Positions 1 through 8,627 are shown, numbered from the stretch's first letter. The stretch is DNA of 64,000 bases from Gilichinskyi gelida (GCA_038040385.1 JBBPII010000001.1:496001-560000); one strand, 5' to 3'. Notes: generated by a model from the sequence alone, not told the origin. Numbers and translations: made by a program.

Positions 1-153
1 CTTCGCCGCCTCACCGCCGTCCTCACGATGCTCGCCCTCCTCGGCCTTCTGTGCATGCTCGTTTGGGCGGTGCGCGAGCATCGCCGTCGCAGCTTCATGG
101 GAGAGCCCGCGACAGTCGTAAATTTTGCGCGCACGCCTGCCTTAATTGGCTGA
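1..153 (+). CDS. C-terminal end of a membrane protein (5' truncated by window)
   Basis: The first reading frame is open from the window edge to a TGA at 151-153, giving 50 residues. It holds one clear hydrophobic helix (around residues 5-23, rich in Leu, Ala, Met and Val) followed by a basic stretch (REHRRR), the usual pattern of a last transmembrane segment with a cytoplasmic tail. The start and most of the protein lie outside the window, so no function can be named. The alternative is a chance open frame; the hydrophobic-then-basic pattern argues mildly against that. Confidence 0.5.
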   Translation, partial: LRRLTAVLTMLALLGLLCMLVWAVREHRRRSFMGEPATVVNFARTPALIG

Positions 154-212
154 GCAGCAAAATCTTACTTGCTTGGCATGCCCGATGCTCTGTATGGTGC
201 AGGAGCAAATAA

Positions 213-698
213 ATGTTCAGAACGACAAAAACTCTCGGCGCGGTCATCTTCGCCGCGCTGCTGTTCCCCATCGCCCAGGCTGAGGCCGCTACGGCCCCGC
301 CGGCTACCGACATCACAGCCAGCTTCATCACCGCCGGCAGCAACGTCGCCGACCTTCGCGCCGTCGAGATCGGCGGCATCGTGGTCCTGCGCGGCAGCAC
401 GGGATCGATCGACGACGCCGCCCGCGCCGCGCAGATCGCGCGCGACCTCGGCTACACCCGCGTGGCGAACCTCATCCGCGTCCTCGAGCCTGTCGACGAC
501 GCAGCCATTCAGCGTCTGGCCGAGCGCGAGCTGTCGCGCCACCGTGGCCTCGACGGCTCGAACATCCGCATCAAGTCCGAGCGCGGGATCGTGAACCTCG
601 CGGGAAACGTCAGCATGGAGCTGCAGAAGGACATGGCCGTAACGCTGGTCCGCAACATCGACGGCGTCCGCGGCGTGACCAGCAGCCTGCAGCGCTAA
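213..698 (+). CDS. Exported BON-domain protein
   Basis: 161 residues with an N-terminal signal peptide (about residues 1-25, ending AQAEA) and two BON-like repeats. The first covers about 45-92 (VVLRGSTGSIDDAARA), the second about 98-161 (RGIVNLAGNVSMELQKD). BON domains are small alpha/beta modules found in periplasmic or outer-membrane-associated proteins such as OsmY and are thought to contact phospholipid; that role is family knowledge. The start ATG is preceded by AGGAG at 201-205 with 7-base spacing. The stop codon overlaps the stop of the convergent barrel gene on the other strand. Probably a periplasmic envelope-stress or membrane-homeostasis protein. Confidence 0.8.
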   Translation: MFRTTKTLGAVIFAALLFPIAQAEAATAPPATDITASFITAGSNVADLRAVEIGGIVVLRGSTGSIDDAARAAQIARDLGYTRVANLIRVLEPVDDAAIQRLAERELSRHRGLDGSNIRIKSERGIVNLAGNVSMELQKDMAVTLVRNIDGVRGVTSSLQR

Positions 699-2020
699 CG
701 GACGGTCCGAATCGAGAAGCGCACCTTGCTTCCCTTCAGGCCATCGATGTCCCGTACGGTCCGCGCGTAGAGCACGCTGAGCAGCACATTGAAATCGCGG
801 ATGCCGATGCTAGCCTCGGTGCCGAGGCCGGCGTCGACCGCGAAGTCCTTCACCCGGGTCAGGTCGCGGAACTCGAACCCCACGTTGCCCGTCCCCACGT
901 AGCCGATCGCGTAGAGCGTGTTCCAGTTCATGCCCCATTTGCGGTAATTGCGGTTGCGGAAGACCGGGGCGAAGTACTCGTTGATCAGGTGGATCTCGTT
1001 GGTGCCCGCGCCGAGGTCCTTGGACGTGGAGATCGAGCGGAGCGCCTCGCGACCGCCGATGCGGAAGAGCTCGTATGAGGGGATGGCGTAGCGCTCGATG
1101 AGCGGCGCGTTCTCGTCTCGCGTGCCGCGGGTGGGAAAGCTGCCGAGGTGGGCGCGGGTGACGACGAACGAGGTCGGCGAGACGTCCCACCGCTTGATCG
1201 CTTCGGTCTCGAACTTGGTGTAGGTGTAATCGCCGGTGGCAACCTTTGCCGACTCGGTGATGGCCGCGGCAACGCTGAACTTCTGCGGGCCGAGCTCGCG
1301 GAAGGCGGTGAGCACCGGCACGATGCGGCCGCGCGACTCGCCGACGATGGCGTTGAGGCGCTCGTCGAACTCCGTGCCGTACTGCACGCCGAACTTCATG
1401 TAGATGTTGTTCTTGCGGTTGTCGACCTCCGCGACGTCGCCGAAGGTCAGGCGGTCGTTCTGCAGCAGCGCGAAGTAGCGGCGGTTGTAATCGCGGGGAA
1501 ACGTCAGGAGCAGCAGGCCGCCGCGCACGCGGGTGAAGTCCTCGGTGGATTGCCCGATGTCGCCGAACTCGATGGAGTCGAAGACGCCGAGCTTGTAGGT
1601 GAATTGCCGCGCGTAGTACTTGTAGCGGAGGAAGGTGGAGATGTCGCCGCTGACGAACTTGTAGTCGACCTGGCTCTCAAATAGTACGTTCCGTATTAGT
1701 TTTTTCAGGCGGATCGACGCCTGTCCCTCGGGCAGATAGACGTTGACCGAGGGGAAGGAGTCGCGGCGGTCGTAGGCGCCGCCGGCGGCGCGCGAAAGGA
1801 CGTTGGGCTGCGGCGCCGGGGCGGGCGGCGGCGGTTCGGGCGGCGGCGGGGGTGGGGTGGGCTGCGGCTCCGCCGGCACAGGCGCGGGCTGAGGCTCCGG
1901 TTGCGGCGCCGGCTTCTGCTGCTGCGGCGGCTGGGGGGGCGGCGGCTCCTGCGCGAACGCTGCGGAAAGCGCTAGAAGGGTGGCCAGAGAGAAGGCCGTC
2001 AAAGCGGGCTTGGTCGTCAT
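695..2020 (-). CDS. Omp85/D15-like outer-membrane barrel protein with Pro-rich N-terminus
   Basis: 441 residues: signal peptide 1-23 (ending AFAQ), a linker of almost only Pro, Glu, Gln and Ala (24-80), then a region of alternating aromatic/polar strands to the end. Residues around 320-330 (FRIGGREALRSIS) resemble the conserved GG..xxRGy strand motif of Omp85/BamA-type barrels; no POTRA domain is evident. Likely an outer-membrane beta barrel. The linker probably spans the periplasm or peptidoglycan. The gene is divergent from the OmpA-like gene at 2170 and convergent with the BON gene. A short AT-rich hairpin with rare codons lies inside the frame (1679-1701). Exact family is uncertain. Confidence 0.65.
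   Translation of the reverse strand: MTTKPALTAFSLATLLALSAAFAQEPPPPQPPQQQKPAPQPEPQPAPVPAEPQPTPPPPPPEPPPPAPAPQPNVLSRAAGGAYDRRDSFPSVNVYLPEGQASIRLKKLIRNVLFESQVDYKFVSGDISTFLRYKYYARQFTYKLGVFDSIEFGDIGQSTEDFTRVRGGLLLLTFPRDYNRRYFALLQNDRLTFGDVAEVDNRKNNIYMKFGVQYGTEFDERLNAIVGESRGRIVPVLTAFRELGPQKFSVAAAITESAKVATGDYTYTKFETEAIKRWDVSPTSFVVTRAHLGSFPTRGTRDENAPLIERYAIPSYELFRIGGREALRSISTSKDLGAGTNEIHLINEYFAPVFRNRNYRKWGMNWNTLYAIGYVGTGNVGFEFRDLTRVKDFAVDAGLGTEASIGIRDFNVLLSVLYARTVRDIDGLKGSKVRFSIRTVR
1679..1701. repeat. Dispersed AATAGTACGTT hairpin, copy 1 (inside a CDS)
   Basis: AAATAGTACGTT at 1679-1690 followed by an imperfect inverted arm (CGTATTAGTT). The same 11-mer occurs at 19680 and 43779, and a related copy lies at 20001. 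It is read in frame in the barrel gene as about LIRNVLF with rare ATA and CTA codons. Confidence 0.55.
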
Positions 2021-2157
2021 AGTCTGAGGTAGTGTGACTCAGGTTATGGTAAGCTCAAGGCGTTGAAGCGTTTAACGCCGGACAGTCGATTGCTCTGGCA
2101 CATCTTTTGTAAGCGGGCGAGGCATTGTATACCGCCGAAGAACCATGTGCGCAACTT

Positions 2158-2163
2158 AGGAGG
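2158..2163 (+). promoter_or_regulatory. Shine-Dalgarno site that fixes a TTG start
   Basis: AGGAGG ends six bases before TTG 2170 and is the strongest ribosome-binding site in the region. It selects TTG 2170, directly at the start of the signal peptide, over the upstream in-frame TTG at 2125. Confidence 0.75.
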
Positions 2164-2169
2164 TGTTAC

Positions 2170-3633
2170 TTGTTTAGACATCGGCTCCTGATTCCCATCC
2201 TTTGTTTCCTGCTCGTCCCTCCACTGCTGGCGCAGGGAATGACGTATGGCGGAACGGGGAGCATGACCCGCGACGATCAAATCGCGCTGGTGGCTCCGAC
2301 CTCGTCCGGAGAGACGGGTCTTTTTACCGTCATTACCGCCGATACCCTCCGCCGTGGCGACTGGTCGTTCGGCGTCTATTTCAACAACTGGGACCTCGAG
2401 GCGGGCCGCGAGCCGGCCGGCTTCACAATCCCCTCGGCGCGCGAGAGCGACGCCATGAGCTATGACCTCTACCGCCTCAGCGCCTCGATCGGCTACGGCC
2501 TGACCGACAACTGGGAGATCACCGGGTCGCTGCCGTGGGACCGCATCAAGAACAACGGTAACGACCGCGCCGGCTTCGTCAACGGGTATTTCTACTCCGG
2601 CCGCTTCAGCGACAGCGGTCTGGGCGACCTCCACCTGGCGACGAAGTTCGGCTTCGGCTCCGCGCCGAATTCGCGCTTCGCCGTCTCGCTGTTCACCGAC
2701 CTGCCGACCGGCGACTCCGACAGCGGCATCAGCACCGGCAGCGCCGCCTTCGGCGCCGGCGCGCACTGGACCGGCGGTCCGGCGACCGTCGGCGCGCAGT
2801 ACGTCCTCCATGGCCGCCGCAGCGCGAGCGACTCGAACTTCCCGCCGCTCTCGCCCTCGCGGATCGAGCTGCCGAACGAGTTCCGGGTCGAGGGTGGTCT
2901 CAACTGGCCCCTCAACTTCTGGAAGACCACCAACTGGATCTCCGAGGCCCAGGGCGTCTTCTACAATGGCGGCGACTTCAAGCCGAAGGCTCCCATCTTC
3001 CTCACCACCGGGATCCGCCACTGGTTCGGCGACAGCGGCTGGGCGCTCAGCGCCGGCGCGCGCTGGAACGTGGCCAAGTTCGGCCGTTCCAACGACGAGT
3101 GCCGCTTCACCGAGCTCGACGACTGCGGCCTCTCCGGCCTGGTCGGCCTGACCTTCGCGCCGCTGCATCTGGCCGTGGTCGCGCCGCCTCCGCCCCCCCC
3201 GCCGCCTCCCGTGCCGCCGCCCGCCCCGACGCAGGCGGTGCCGGTCGCGCCGCCTGAGCCTCCGCCGGTGACGCCGCCGAAGGCGCCGACCGAGATCCGC
3301 ACTGACGAGATCCACTTCGAGCCGGGTTCGGCGCGCCTCACCAACATCGCCAAGGCCATCCTCGACGACGTGGCGCTGCGCATGAAGCAGGAGCCCGCCG
3401 CGACGGCCATCGTCATCGGCTACACCGACGACCGCGAGGCCACCGGACCGAACTCCGATCTCGATCGTCGCCGCGCTGAAGCGGTGCGCGACTACCTGGT
3501 CACGCGCCACGGCATCGACCCGTCACGCATCACGGTCGAAGGGCGCGACGCCCGCGAGCCGGTCGGCGACAACACCACCGCCGAGGGCCGCCTGCGCAAC
3601 CGCCGCGTGGTCATCAGGCTGATGCTGCCGTAA
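2170..3633 (+). CDS. OmpA-family outer-membrane protein
   Basis: 487 residues from TTG 2170, chosen because AGGAGG sits six bases upstream and the signal peptide (LLIPILCFLLVPPLLAQ) begins at once. The middle (about 25-330) is a barrel-like domain rich in Gly, aromatic and charged residues. A Pro/Ala linker (about 335-375) follows, then a C-terminal OmpA peptidoglycan-binding domain (about 375-487) with the IHFEPGSARL opening, GYTDD, and the NxxLDxRRAExVRDYL-type and NRRVVI motifs. The family anchors the outer membrane to peptidoglycan. The gene ends 22 bases before a strong terminator hairpin. Confidence 0.85.
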   Translation: MFRHRLLIPILCFLLVPPLLAQGMTYGGTGSMTRDDQIALVAPTSSGETGLFTVITADTLRRGDWSFGVYFNNWDLEAGREPAGFTIPSARESDAMSYDLYRLSASIGYGLTDNWEITGSLPWDRIKNNGNDRAGFVNGYFYSGRFSDSGLGDLHLATKFGFGSAPNSRFAVSLFTDLPTGDSDSGISTGSAAFGAGAHWTGGPATVGAQYVLHGRRSASDSNFPPLSPSRIELPNEFRVEGGLNWPLNFWKTTNWISEAQGVFYNGGDFKPKAPIFLTTGIRHWFGDSGWALSAGARWNVAKFGRSNDECRFTELDDCGLSGLVGLTFAPLHLAVVAPPPPPPPPPVPPPAPTQAVPVAPPEPPPVTPPKAPTEIRTDEIHFEPGSARLTNIAKAILDDVALRMKQEPAATAIVIGYTDDREATGPNSDLDRRRAEAVRDYLVTRHGIDPSRITVEGRDAREPVGDNTTAEGRLRNRRVVIRLMLP

Positions 3634-3655
3634 TCACCAGCTCATCGAAACGACG

Positions 3656-3690
3656 AAGGGCGGCCGCGAGGCCGCCCTTTTCGTTTCGCT
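3656..3690 (+). terminator. Rho-independent terminator between convergent genes
   Basis: A perfect 10-bp stem (AAGGGCGGCC / GGCCGCCCTT) with a GCGA loop, followed by TTTCGTTTCG. It follows the OmpA-like gene and lies between two convergent genes, so it could serve both strands, with the better T-tract on the + strand. Confidence 0.85.
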
Positions 3691-3693
3691 CCA

Positions 3694-3987
3694 CTATGGC
3701 AACTTGATCTTCGGCTTCTCCTCGCGCTGGCGATACAGAATCGCCAGCTTCCCGATCGTCGCCGCCAGCTCGGCGCCCGTCTCTGCGGCCAGGCGCGTGG
3801 CAATGTCGCGGCGCTCGGCGGCGGCGTCGCTCTCGATGCGCACTTTGATCAGCTCGTGCGCCTCCAGCGAGCGGCGGGTCTCGTTAACGATGGCGGGGGT
3901 GAGGCGGCCCTTGCCAACCCGCACCACCGGTGCGAGAGGGTGCGCGAGCCCCTTGAGGAACTGTCGCTGCCGGGCCGTGAGCGCCAT
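3694..3987 (-). CDS. yhbY: YhbY/CRM-domain RNA-binding protein
   Basis: 97 residues, nearly all CRM (CRS1-YhbY) domain. It begins LTARQRQFLKGLAH, then has the GKGRLTPAIVNE segment corresponding to the conserved G-x-x-G loop, an EAHELIKVR stretch, and a basic C-terminus. YhbY binds pre-50S ribosomal particles in E. coli and has a role in large-subunit assembly; that is family knowledge. Length matches the family. It is convergent with the OmpA gene. The ATG is followed directly by the conserved N-terminus, so the start is likely right. Confidence 0.88.
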   Translation of the reverse strand: MALTARQRQFLKGLAHPLAPVVRVGKGRLTPAIVNETRRSLEAHELIKVRIESDAAAERRDIATRLAAETGAELAATIGKLAILYRQREEKPKIKLP

Positions 3988-4003
3988 GGGCGGCGATGGT
4001 ATC

Positions 4004-4641
4004 TCACGGCAGGAGGAACGTCTTGAACTCCTCGAGCGTGGTGTCGTTGTGGATCAGATACCGCTTGAGCTGCATCGGCGCGGTGTCGCGGGTGATCGGG
4101 CCGCGCTCGGTGGTCACCGCGGCGCGGTAGCCGAAGCGCACGGCGTCGGCGGCGATCGAGGCGTTGTAATCGCCGTACGGGTAGGAGAGAAACCGCACCG
4201 GCTGTCCGGTGCGCCGCGCGAGCTCCGCGATCTGCTGCCGTGAGAGGGCGTGCGACCCGCGCCCGACGATCTTCGGGTAGACGAACAGCGTGAACGGCAG
4301 CCCGCGCTTGCGCAGGGCGGGGGCGATGTCGGTGTACGCGCACGTTCAGCCGTCGTCGACGGTGATCACCACCGCGCGCGGCGGAAGCGCATCGCACTGC
4401 CTTCCAGATAGTCGACGAGGTCGGCCAGCGGGATGACGTGGTAGTCGTTCTGCTGGAGGTAGTCGAGCTGCGCCGCGAAGGTCTCGGGCGTCACGGTATA
4501 ACGGCGCGTCTCCACCTTCTCGTCGCCGGTTGCCGACCGCCGCGGCACGGTCGCATGCTTCGCCGTCTCCGGATCGACTTCGTGGTAGCAGAGGATGGTC
4601 GCCACGGGCGCGGCGAGCATGAGGGCGAGCAGGAGGCGCAC
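4004..4641 (-). pseudogene. Decayed polysaccharide deacetylase (tandem copy)
   Basis: This is a broken paralogue of the intact deacetylase just upstream. Three lesions are visible. (1) A frameshift near 4390: the frame ending SAMRFRRARW must shift to continue as PRAVVITVDDG. (2) A nonsense change: where the intact copy has DDGW, this copy has DDG then TGA (TGG to TGA). (3) An internal loss of roughly 50 codons that joins LSRQQI directly to ELARRTGQPVRFLSYPYG, removing the region that carries the SHTLSH metal-binding motif in the intact copy. The signal peptide and the N- and C-terminal ends are still recognisable. No active enzyme could be made. Confidence 0.85.
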
Positions 4642-4671
4642 TCCCGCCGAAATTGCAACCGAGGTGCCGCG

Positions 4672-5907
4672 TCAGTGCTGGGTACGAGGAGTGTGGGCGG
4701 ATTGGCCCCCGCGCGGCGCGGCGCCGGCCGCAGCCTGCGTTCCGCTGCCTCCGGACGGCGCGGTCAGCGGCTGCAACATCTCCGCGGGGGCGATCAGCCG
4801 CACCGGATCGGGGACGGCGGGGCGGATGGGGAGCTGCTCGCCCGGAAGACGGAAGGTCCACGTGGCCTCGACGCGCTTGCCGGACTTCAGATCGGTGGCC
4901 CACACCAATGCGCGCTGGAAGGTTCCCTTCAGCGCTTCCTTGACCGTCAGGGAGATCGAGCCGCTGCGCGGGTCGTAGGAGTAGGGGATGGCGCTCGCCG
5001 CGGACATCAGCGCCATGCCGACCGACCTCGGGTCGACGTCGCCGAAGTTCGGGATCTTCGCCGCCACGGTGATGGTGGCGGTCGGATCGTCGACGACGAT
5101 TCCCGGCTGCGGCGACATCTCTTCGAGCCGCATGTTGCCGGCGCCCAGCAGGCGGCGGAAGGTGGCGAAGTCCATCGACTTCTCGATGGCGATGCGCTTC
5201 ATGCGCAGCGGATCGGAGCCGCGCCGCACGCGCCCGTACTCGCACGTGAGTCCCGCCGCGTAGCCCGCCTTGGCCACGCCCGCGGTGACGCGGCGGTCGA
5301 AGTCGCCGTACGGATAGGCGAGGAACTCGACGGTGCGGCCGGTCTCCTTTTCCAGGATCCGCTTACTTTCCAGGAGCTCGCGCTGCAACCAGGTCGCGTA
5401 CTCCTCGTCGCTCGACGAGGCATGACGGCGCCGGGTGAGGTAGCCGTGCGAGAGGGTGTGGCTCTGGATGTCGACGCCGGCGTCGGCCAGCTCCCGGACC
5501 TGCTTCCAGCTCATGGCGTGGCTGGTCTGCCCGATGATCTTCGGATAAATGAATACGGTGAACGGAAATCCGCGCCGCTTCATCTCCGGATAGACCTCGG
5601 TGTAGGTGCTGCGCCAGCCGTCGTCGAAGGTGACCACCACCGCGTTTTTGGGCAGCGAGGCGCGTTTGCCGGCGGCGTATTCGTACACGTGGCGCAGCGG
5701 GATGACGCTGTAGCCGGTCATCGCCAGGTAGCGCATCTGCTGGCGGAAGACCTCGCGGCTGACCTCCATGCGGGAGTCCTGCGGCGACTCGACGATGTGG
5801 TAGCAGAGGATGGTCGCGCCGAGCTCCGGGCCCGCTTCCGCAGCGATCGATGGGACGATGCCGGTGAGAAGGAGAGTCAACGCTGCGAACGACGCCCGCG
5901 CGATCAT
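4672..5907 (-). CDS. Exported NodB-type polysaccharide deacetylase
   Basis: About 411 residues from ATG 5907, chosen because the signal peptide starts there (MIARASFAALTLLLTG). An upstream in-frame TTG at 5952 would add a hydrophilic leader. The NodB fold (about 30-270) has TFDDGW (metal and catalytic Asp), SHTLSH (two metal-binding His) and YPYGDF. A C-terminal extension of about 150 residues looks beta-rich and ends in a Pro/Gly/Ala tail. The family removes acetyl groups from envelope or extracellular polysaccharide such as peptidoglycan, chitin-like polymers or PNAG; the substrate here is unknown. A degraded tandem duplicate follows it. Confidence 0.85.
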   Translation of the reverse strand: MIARASFAALTLLLTGIVPSIAAEAGPELGATILCYHIVESPQDSRMEVSREVFRQQMRYLAMTGYSVIPLRHVYEYAAGKRASLPKNAVVVTFDDGWRSTYTEVYPEMKRRGFPFTVFIYPKIIGQTSHAMSWKQVRELADAGVDIQSHTLSHGYLTRRRHASSSDEEYATWLQRELLESKRILEKETGRTVEFLAYPYGDFDRRVTAGVAKAGYAAGLTCEYGRVRRGSDPLRMKRIAIEKSMDFATFRRLLGAGNMRLEEMSPQPGIVVDDPTATITVAAKIPNFGDVDPRSVGMALMSAASAIPYSYDPRSGSISLTVKEALKGTFQRALVWATDLKSGKRVEATWTFRLPGEQLPIRPAVPDPVRLIAPAEMLQPLTAPSGGSGTQAAAGAAPRGGQSAHTPRTQH

Positions 5908-5986
5908 ATTGTGTCCGTGGTGATTGAGATCCCGATCCATCTGCAACATCAATACCGTGCAGATGTGCCGATTCTATCGCGTTTGC

Positions 5987-6060
5987 GGTTGGCTGTTGGC
6001 CGTTGGCTGCTGACCGTGCAGCCGGAAAACGGCCAACGGTCAACCGTCAAACGGCCAACC
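5987..6060. repeat. Dispersed palindromic element, GGCCGTTGGC family
   Basis: Inverted arms GGTTGGCTGTTGGCCGTTGG and GGCCAACGGTCAACCGTC lie in the spacer between two divergent genes. The same units (GGCTGTTGGCCGTTG, CAACGGCCAACGG) make up the palindrome at 49353-49420, so the element is dispersed. Function unknown. Confidence 0.75.
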
Positions 6061-6135
6061 TCCTGGAATCCGCCGCCGCATTTGACCGTTGCGCGGCCGT
6101 GAACTAGAGTCCACCTCCCCACTTCTGGAGTCTTG

Positions 6136-6849
6136 ATGGATCGCCAACACCGCAGAGATTTGAAACACGACAAGTTCGTCGACGAGATCGGCACTCTGTC
6201 GACCCGGGCGCGGGAGAACCAGCGCCTGCTGCTCATCATCACCTGCAGCGTCGTGGCCCTGGCCATCCTCGGCTACGGCCTCTACTTCTACCGCTCCTCG
6301 CGCGAAGACAAGGGACAGGTGGCGCTGGCCAAGGCCATCGACACCATCGAGTCGCCGCTGGTACCGCCGCCGGGCGGGCAGGCGATGCCGAACGCCAAGT
6401 TCAAGACCGACGCCGAGCGCCAGGCCGCCGCCCAGAAGCAGTTCAAAGAGGTGGAGACGAAGTACTCCGGCACCGACGCCGCCGACGTTGCCGGCCTCTA
6501 TCTGGCCCGCCTCGAGGCGCTCCAAGGCAACACCGCCTCGGCTCGCAAGCGGCTGCAGCACTTCGCCGACGAGCATCCCAAGCACCTCCTGGTCGGCGGC
6601 GCGCGCTACAGCCTCTACCAGCTCCGCATCGACGCCGGCGAGGCCCCCCAGGTCGCGCAGGAGTTGCAGGCGCAGATCGGCAAGAGCGACAGCGTCCTGC
6701 CGTCGGACACGCTCCTGGTTCTCCTGGCCCACGCCTACGACGCGCAGGGCAACGCGGACAAGTCGAAGGAGACCTACCGCCGCATCTCCACCGAGTTCCC
6801 CGACTCGCCGTACGCGATCGAAGCGCAGCGGAGGGCGGGACCGGCGTAG
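6136..6849 (+). CDS. Membrane-anchored TPR-like protein (YfgM/tetratricopeptide type)
   Basis: 237 residues from ATG 6136; CTGGAG ends five bases upstream. A short basic, polar N-terminus is followed by one transmembrane helix (about 30-52, LLIITCSVVALAILGYGLYF) and then a helical region with repeated Ala/Leu/Tyr positions typical of TPR repeats (about 95-237). The layout matches YfgM-like periplasmic TPR proteins, which associate with the Sec translocon and chaperones, but sequence alone does not prove that role. The stop codon sits at the edge of a palindromic repeat. Confidence 0.65.
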   Translation: MDRQHRRDLKHDKFVDEIGTLSTRARENQRLLLIITCSVVALAILGYGLYFYRSSREDKGQVALAKAIDTIESPLVPPPGGQAMPNAKFKTDAERQAAAQKQFKEVETKYSGTDAADVAGLYLARLEALQGNTASARKRLQHFADEHPKHLLVGGARYSLYQLRIDAGEAPQVAQELQAQIGKSDSVLPSDTLLVLLAHAYDAQGNADKSKETYRRISTEFPDSPYAIEAQRRAGPA

Positions 6850-6902
6850 TGTGGGGCGGGTTCTCTAACCCGCCCTGGACGGGTTGGAGAACCCGTCCCA
6901 CA
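6850..6902. repeat. Palindromic element overlapping a gene start region
   Basis: Begins TGTGGGGCGGGTTC and ends GAACCCGTCCCACA, with an inner CTAACCCGCCCTGGACGGGTTGG. It begins at the stop of the TPR gene and ends two bases before the GTG start of the glycosyltransferase. The outer sequence resembles the TGTAGGACGGG elements at 45137 and 57697. Confidence 0.8.
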
Positions 6903-6904
6903 TC

Positions 6905-8035
6905 GTGCGCTATCTAACCGCCATCATCTTCATCCTCTGGGTGCTCGCCTTCTTCCGCACCCTACTCAACCTCGCTCTCGTCCCTCGCCTGAAGCGCGGC
7001 GCAATGCCGTCGGCGCGGCCGCTGGTCTCCATCATCATCCCGGCGCGGGAAGAGGCGCATGTCATCGGACGGACGGTGCGCGCGCTGCTGGCGTCGACCT
7101 ATGACAACTTCGAGCTGATCGTCATCGACGACCGCTCCACCGACGGCACCGGCGACGTCGTGCGCGCCATCGACGATCCGCGCCTCCTCGTCATCGCCGG
7201 CGAGGAGCCCCCCGCCGGCTGGCTGGGCAAGCCGTGGGCACTGCACAAGGGGAGCCTCGTGGCGCGCGGCGAGCTGCTGCTCTTCGTCGACGCCGACATC
7301 CTCTATGCCCCCGGCGCCCTCGCCGCCGCCGTGGCCTGGATGGAGGAAACGGGCCGCGACATGATCACGCTGTTGCCCGACATCCGCATGCGCGGTTTCT
7401 GGGACCACGTGGCCATGCCGAATCTGGCCATGTTTCTCTTCACCCTCTCGCCGTCCTGGCTGGCGAACCGGACGAACCTGCCCATGCTCGCCATCGGTGG
7501 CGGGACCGGAAACCTCGTCCGCCGCGACGCCTACGCCGCCGCCGGCGGCCACGAGGCGCTCAAGGCCGCCGTGGTCGACGACGTGGCCCTCGGACGGCTC
7601 ATCCGGCGGAGCGGGCGGACCACGGCGGGCGTGCGCGCGGAGCAATTCGTCTCCGTGCACATGTACGACGGGCTACGCGGCATCGTGGAGGGCTTCACCA
7701 AGAACGGCTTCGCCATCTTCAACCGCAATTACGCGCTGGCCGTGGTGGTGCTGGCGATCAGCGCGGCCGGCAATCTGCTCCCTTACGCGCTGGCCGTCAC
7801 CGGCGAGCCGTTCTCGATCGCCAGCGTGGCCCTCATCACCGTCATCCGCGTGATCCTCTTCGCCGCCCTCGGCTACTCGCTGCTGGCGGCGATCTTCCTC
7901 CATCCATTGATGATCGCGGTGTGGCTGTGGATCATGCTCCGCTCGATGTGGATCACCGGCATCCGCCGCCGGCTGCCGTGGCGCGGACGCGTGTACGATG
8001 CGCGCGAAACACGCTTCGGCGAGGAGCGGAAGTGA
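6905..8035 (+). CDS. Family 2 glycosyltransferase, HpnB-like membrane protein
   Basis: 376 residues from GTG 6905; an in-frame TTG at 6884 lies inside the palindrome and is less likely. There is one N-terminal helix (AIIFILWVLAFF), a GT-A domain (about 40-260) with VSIIIPAREE, IDDRSTDGT, a metal-binding DAD-type motif (FVDADI) and an acceptor-site VDD, then two or three C-terminal helices. The plan resembles hopanoid-associated glycosyltransferase HpnB and related polyprenyl GT2 enzymes. No hopanoid genes are next to it, so the acceptor is unknown. Confidence 0.8.
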   Translation: MRYLTAIIFILWVLAFFRTLLNLALVPRLKRGAMPSARPLVSIIIPAREEAHVIGRTVRALLASTYDNFELIVIDDRSTDGTGDVVRAIDDPRLLVIAGEEPPAGWLGKPWALHKGSLVARGELLLFVDADILYAPGALAAAVAWMEETGRDMITLLPDIRMRGFWDHVAMPNLAMFLFTLSPSWLANRTNLPMLAIGGGTGNLVRRDAYAAAGGHEALKAAVVDDVALGRLIRRSGRTTAGVRAEQFVSVHMYDGLRGIVEGFTKNGFAIFNRNYALAVVVLAISAAGNLLPYALAVTGEPFSIASVALITVIRVILFAALGYSLLAAIFLHPLMIAVWLWIMLRSMWITGIRRRLPWRGRVYDARETRFGEERK

Positions 8036-8057
8036 TCTTGCAAGCGAGGAAAGACGT

Positions 8058-8627
8058 ATGACTGACAAGCCTTTTCTAACCGACGTCCAGGAGCTGCGCC
8101 GCCGGGCGCGGCAGCACATCGAAGAAGGCGCGGTGACCGACACCTACCGCGCCGATCGCGAGACGGTGATCAAGATCCTCAACGAGGCGCTGGCCACCGA
8201 GATCGTCTGCGTCCTCCGCTACAAGCGCCACTACTTCATGGCCCAGGGGATCCACGCCGAACCGATCGCGGCGGAGTTTCTCCAGCACGCCAACGACGAG
8301 CAGGGGCACGCCGACCAGATCGCCGCGCGCATCATCCAGCTGGGCGGCGCGCCGAACTTCAGCCCCGACGGGCTGCTGATGCGGTCGCACTCGGAGTATG
8401 TGGAGGGGACCACGCTGCTCGACATGATCAAAGAGGACCTCGTCGCCGAGCGCGTGGCCATCGACTCCTACACCGAGATGATCCACTACGTCGGCGAGAA
8501 CGACATCACCACCCGCCGCATGCTCGAAGGGATCCTCGCCGTGGAGGAGGAACACGCCGACGACCTCGCGTCGTTCCTGGCGGACATGGATAAGGATTGG
8601 AAGACGAGGGACCGGACAACGGGCTAG
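8058..8627 (+). CDS. Ferritin-like (bacterioferritin-type) di-iron protein
   Basis: 189 residues from ATG 8058 with GAGGAAAG at 8046-8053. A four-helix bundle with two metal-binding E...ExxH-type pairs is visible: E in LATEIVCVLRYKRHYF, HANDEQGHAD, then ERVAIDSYTEMI and EEEHADDL. This is the ferritin/bacterioferritin/rubrerythrin-like iron-binding pattern. The length is slightly above that of bacterioferritin. Likely iron storage or oxidative-stress protection in the cytoplasm. The stop codon lies in the left arm of an inverted repeat. Confidence 0.8.
   Translation: MTDKPFLTDVQELRRRARQHIEEGAVTDTYRADRETVIKILNEALATEIVCVLRYKRHYFMAQGIHAEPIAAEFLQHANDEQGHADQIAARIIQLGGAPNFSPDGLLMRSHSEYVEGTTLLDMIKEDLVAERVAIDSYTEMIHYVGENDITTRRMLEGILAVEEEHADDLASFLADMDKDWKTRDRTTG

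Noticed and set aside
2044..3510. Long open frame antisense to the OmpA-like gene
   Set aside because: Arg/Ala/Gly-rich translation with no domain, in the shadow frame of a clear gene; typical of high GC.
4319..4355. TGA after DDG read as tryptophan or selenocysteine
   Set aside because: The same gene also has a frameshift and a lost metal-binding segment, so recoding would not rescue it; TGA is used as a normal stop elsewhere.
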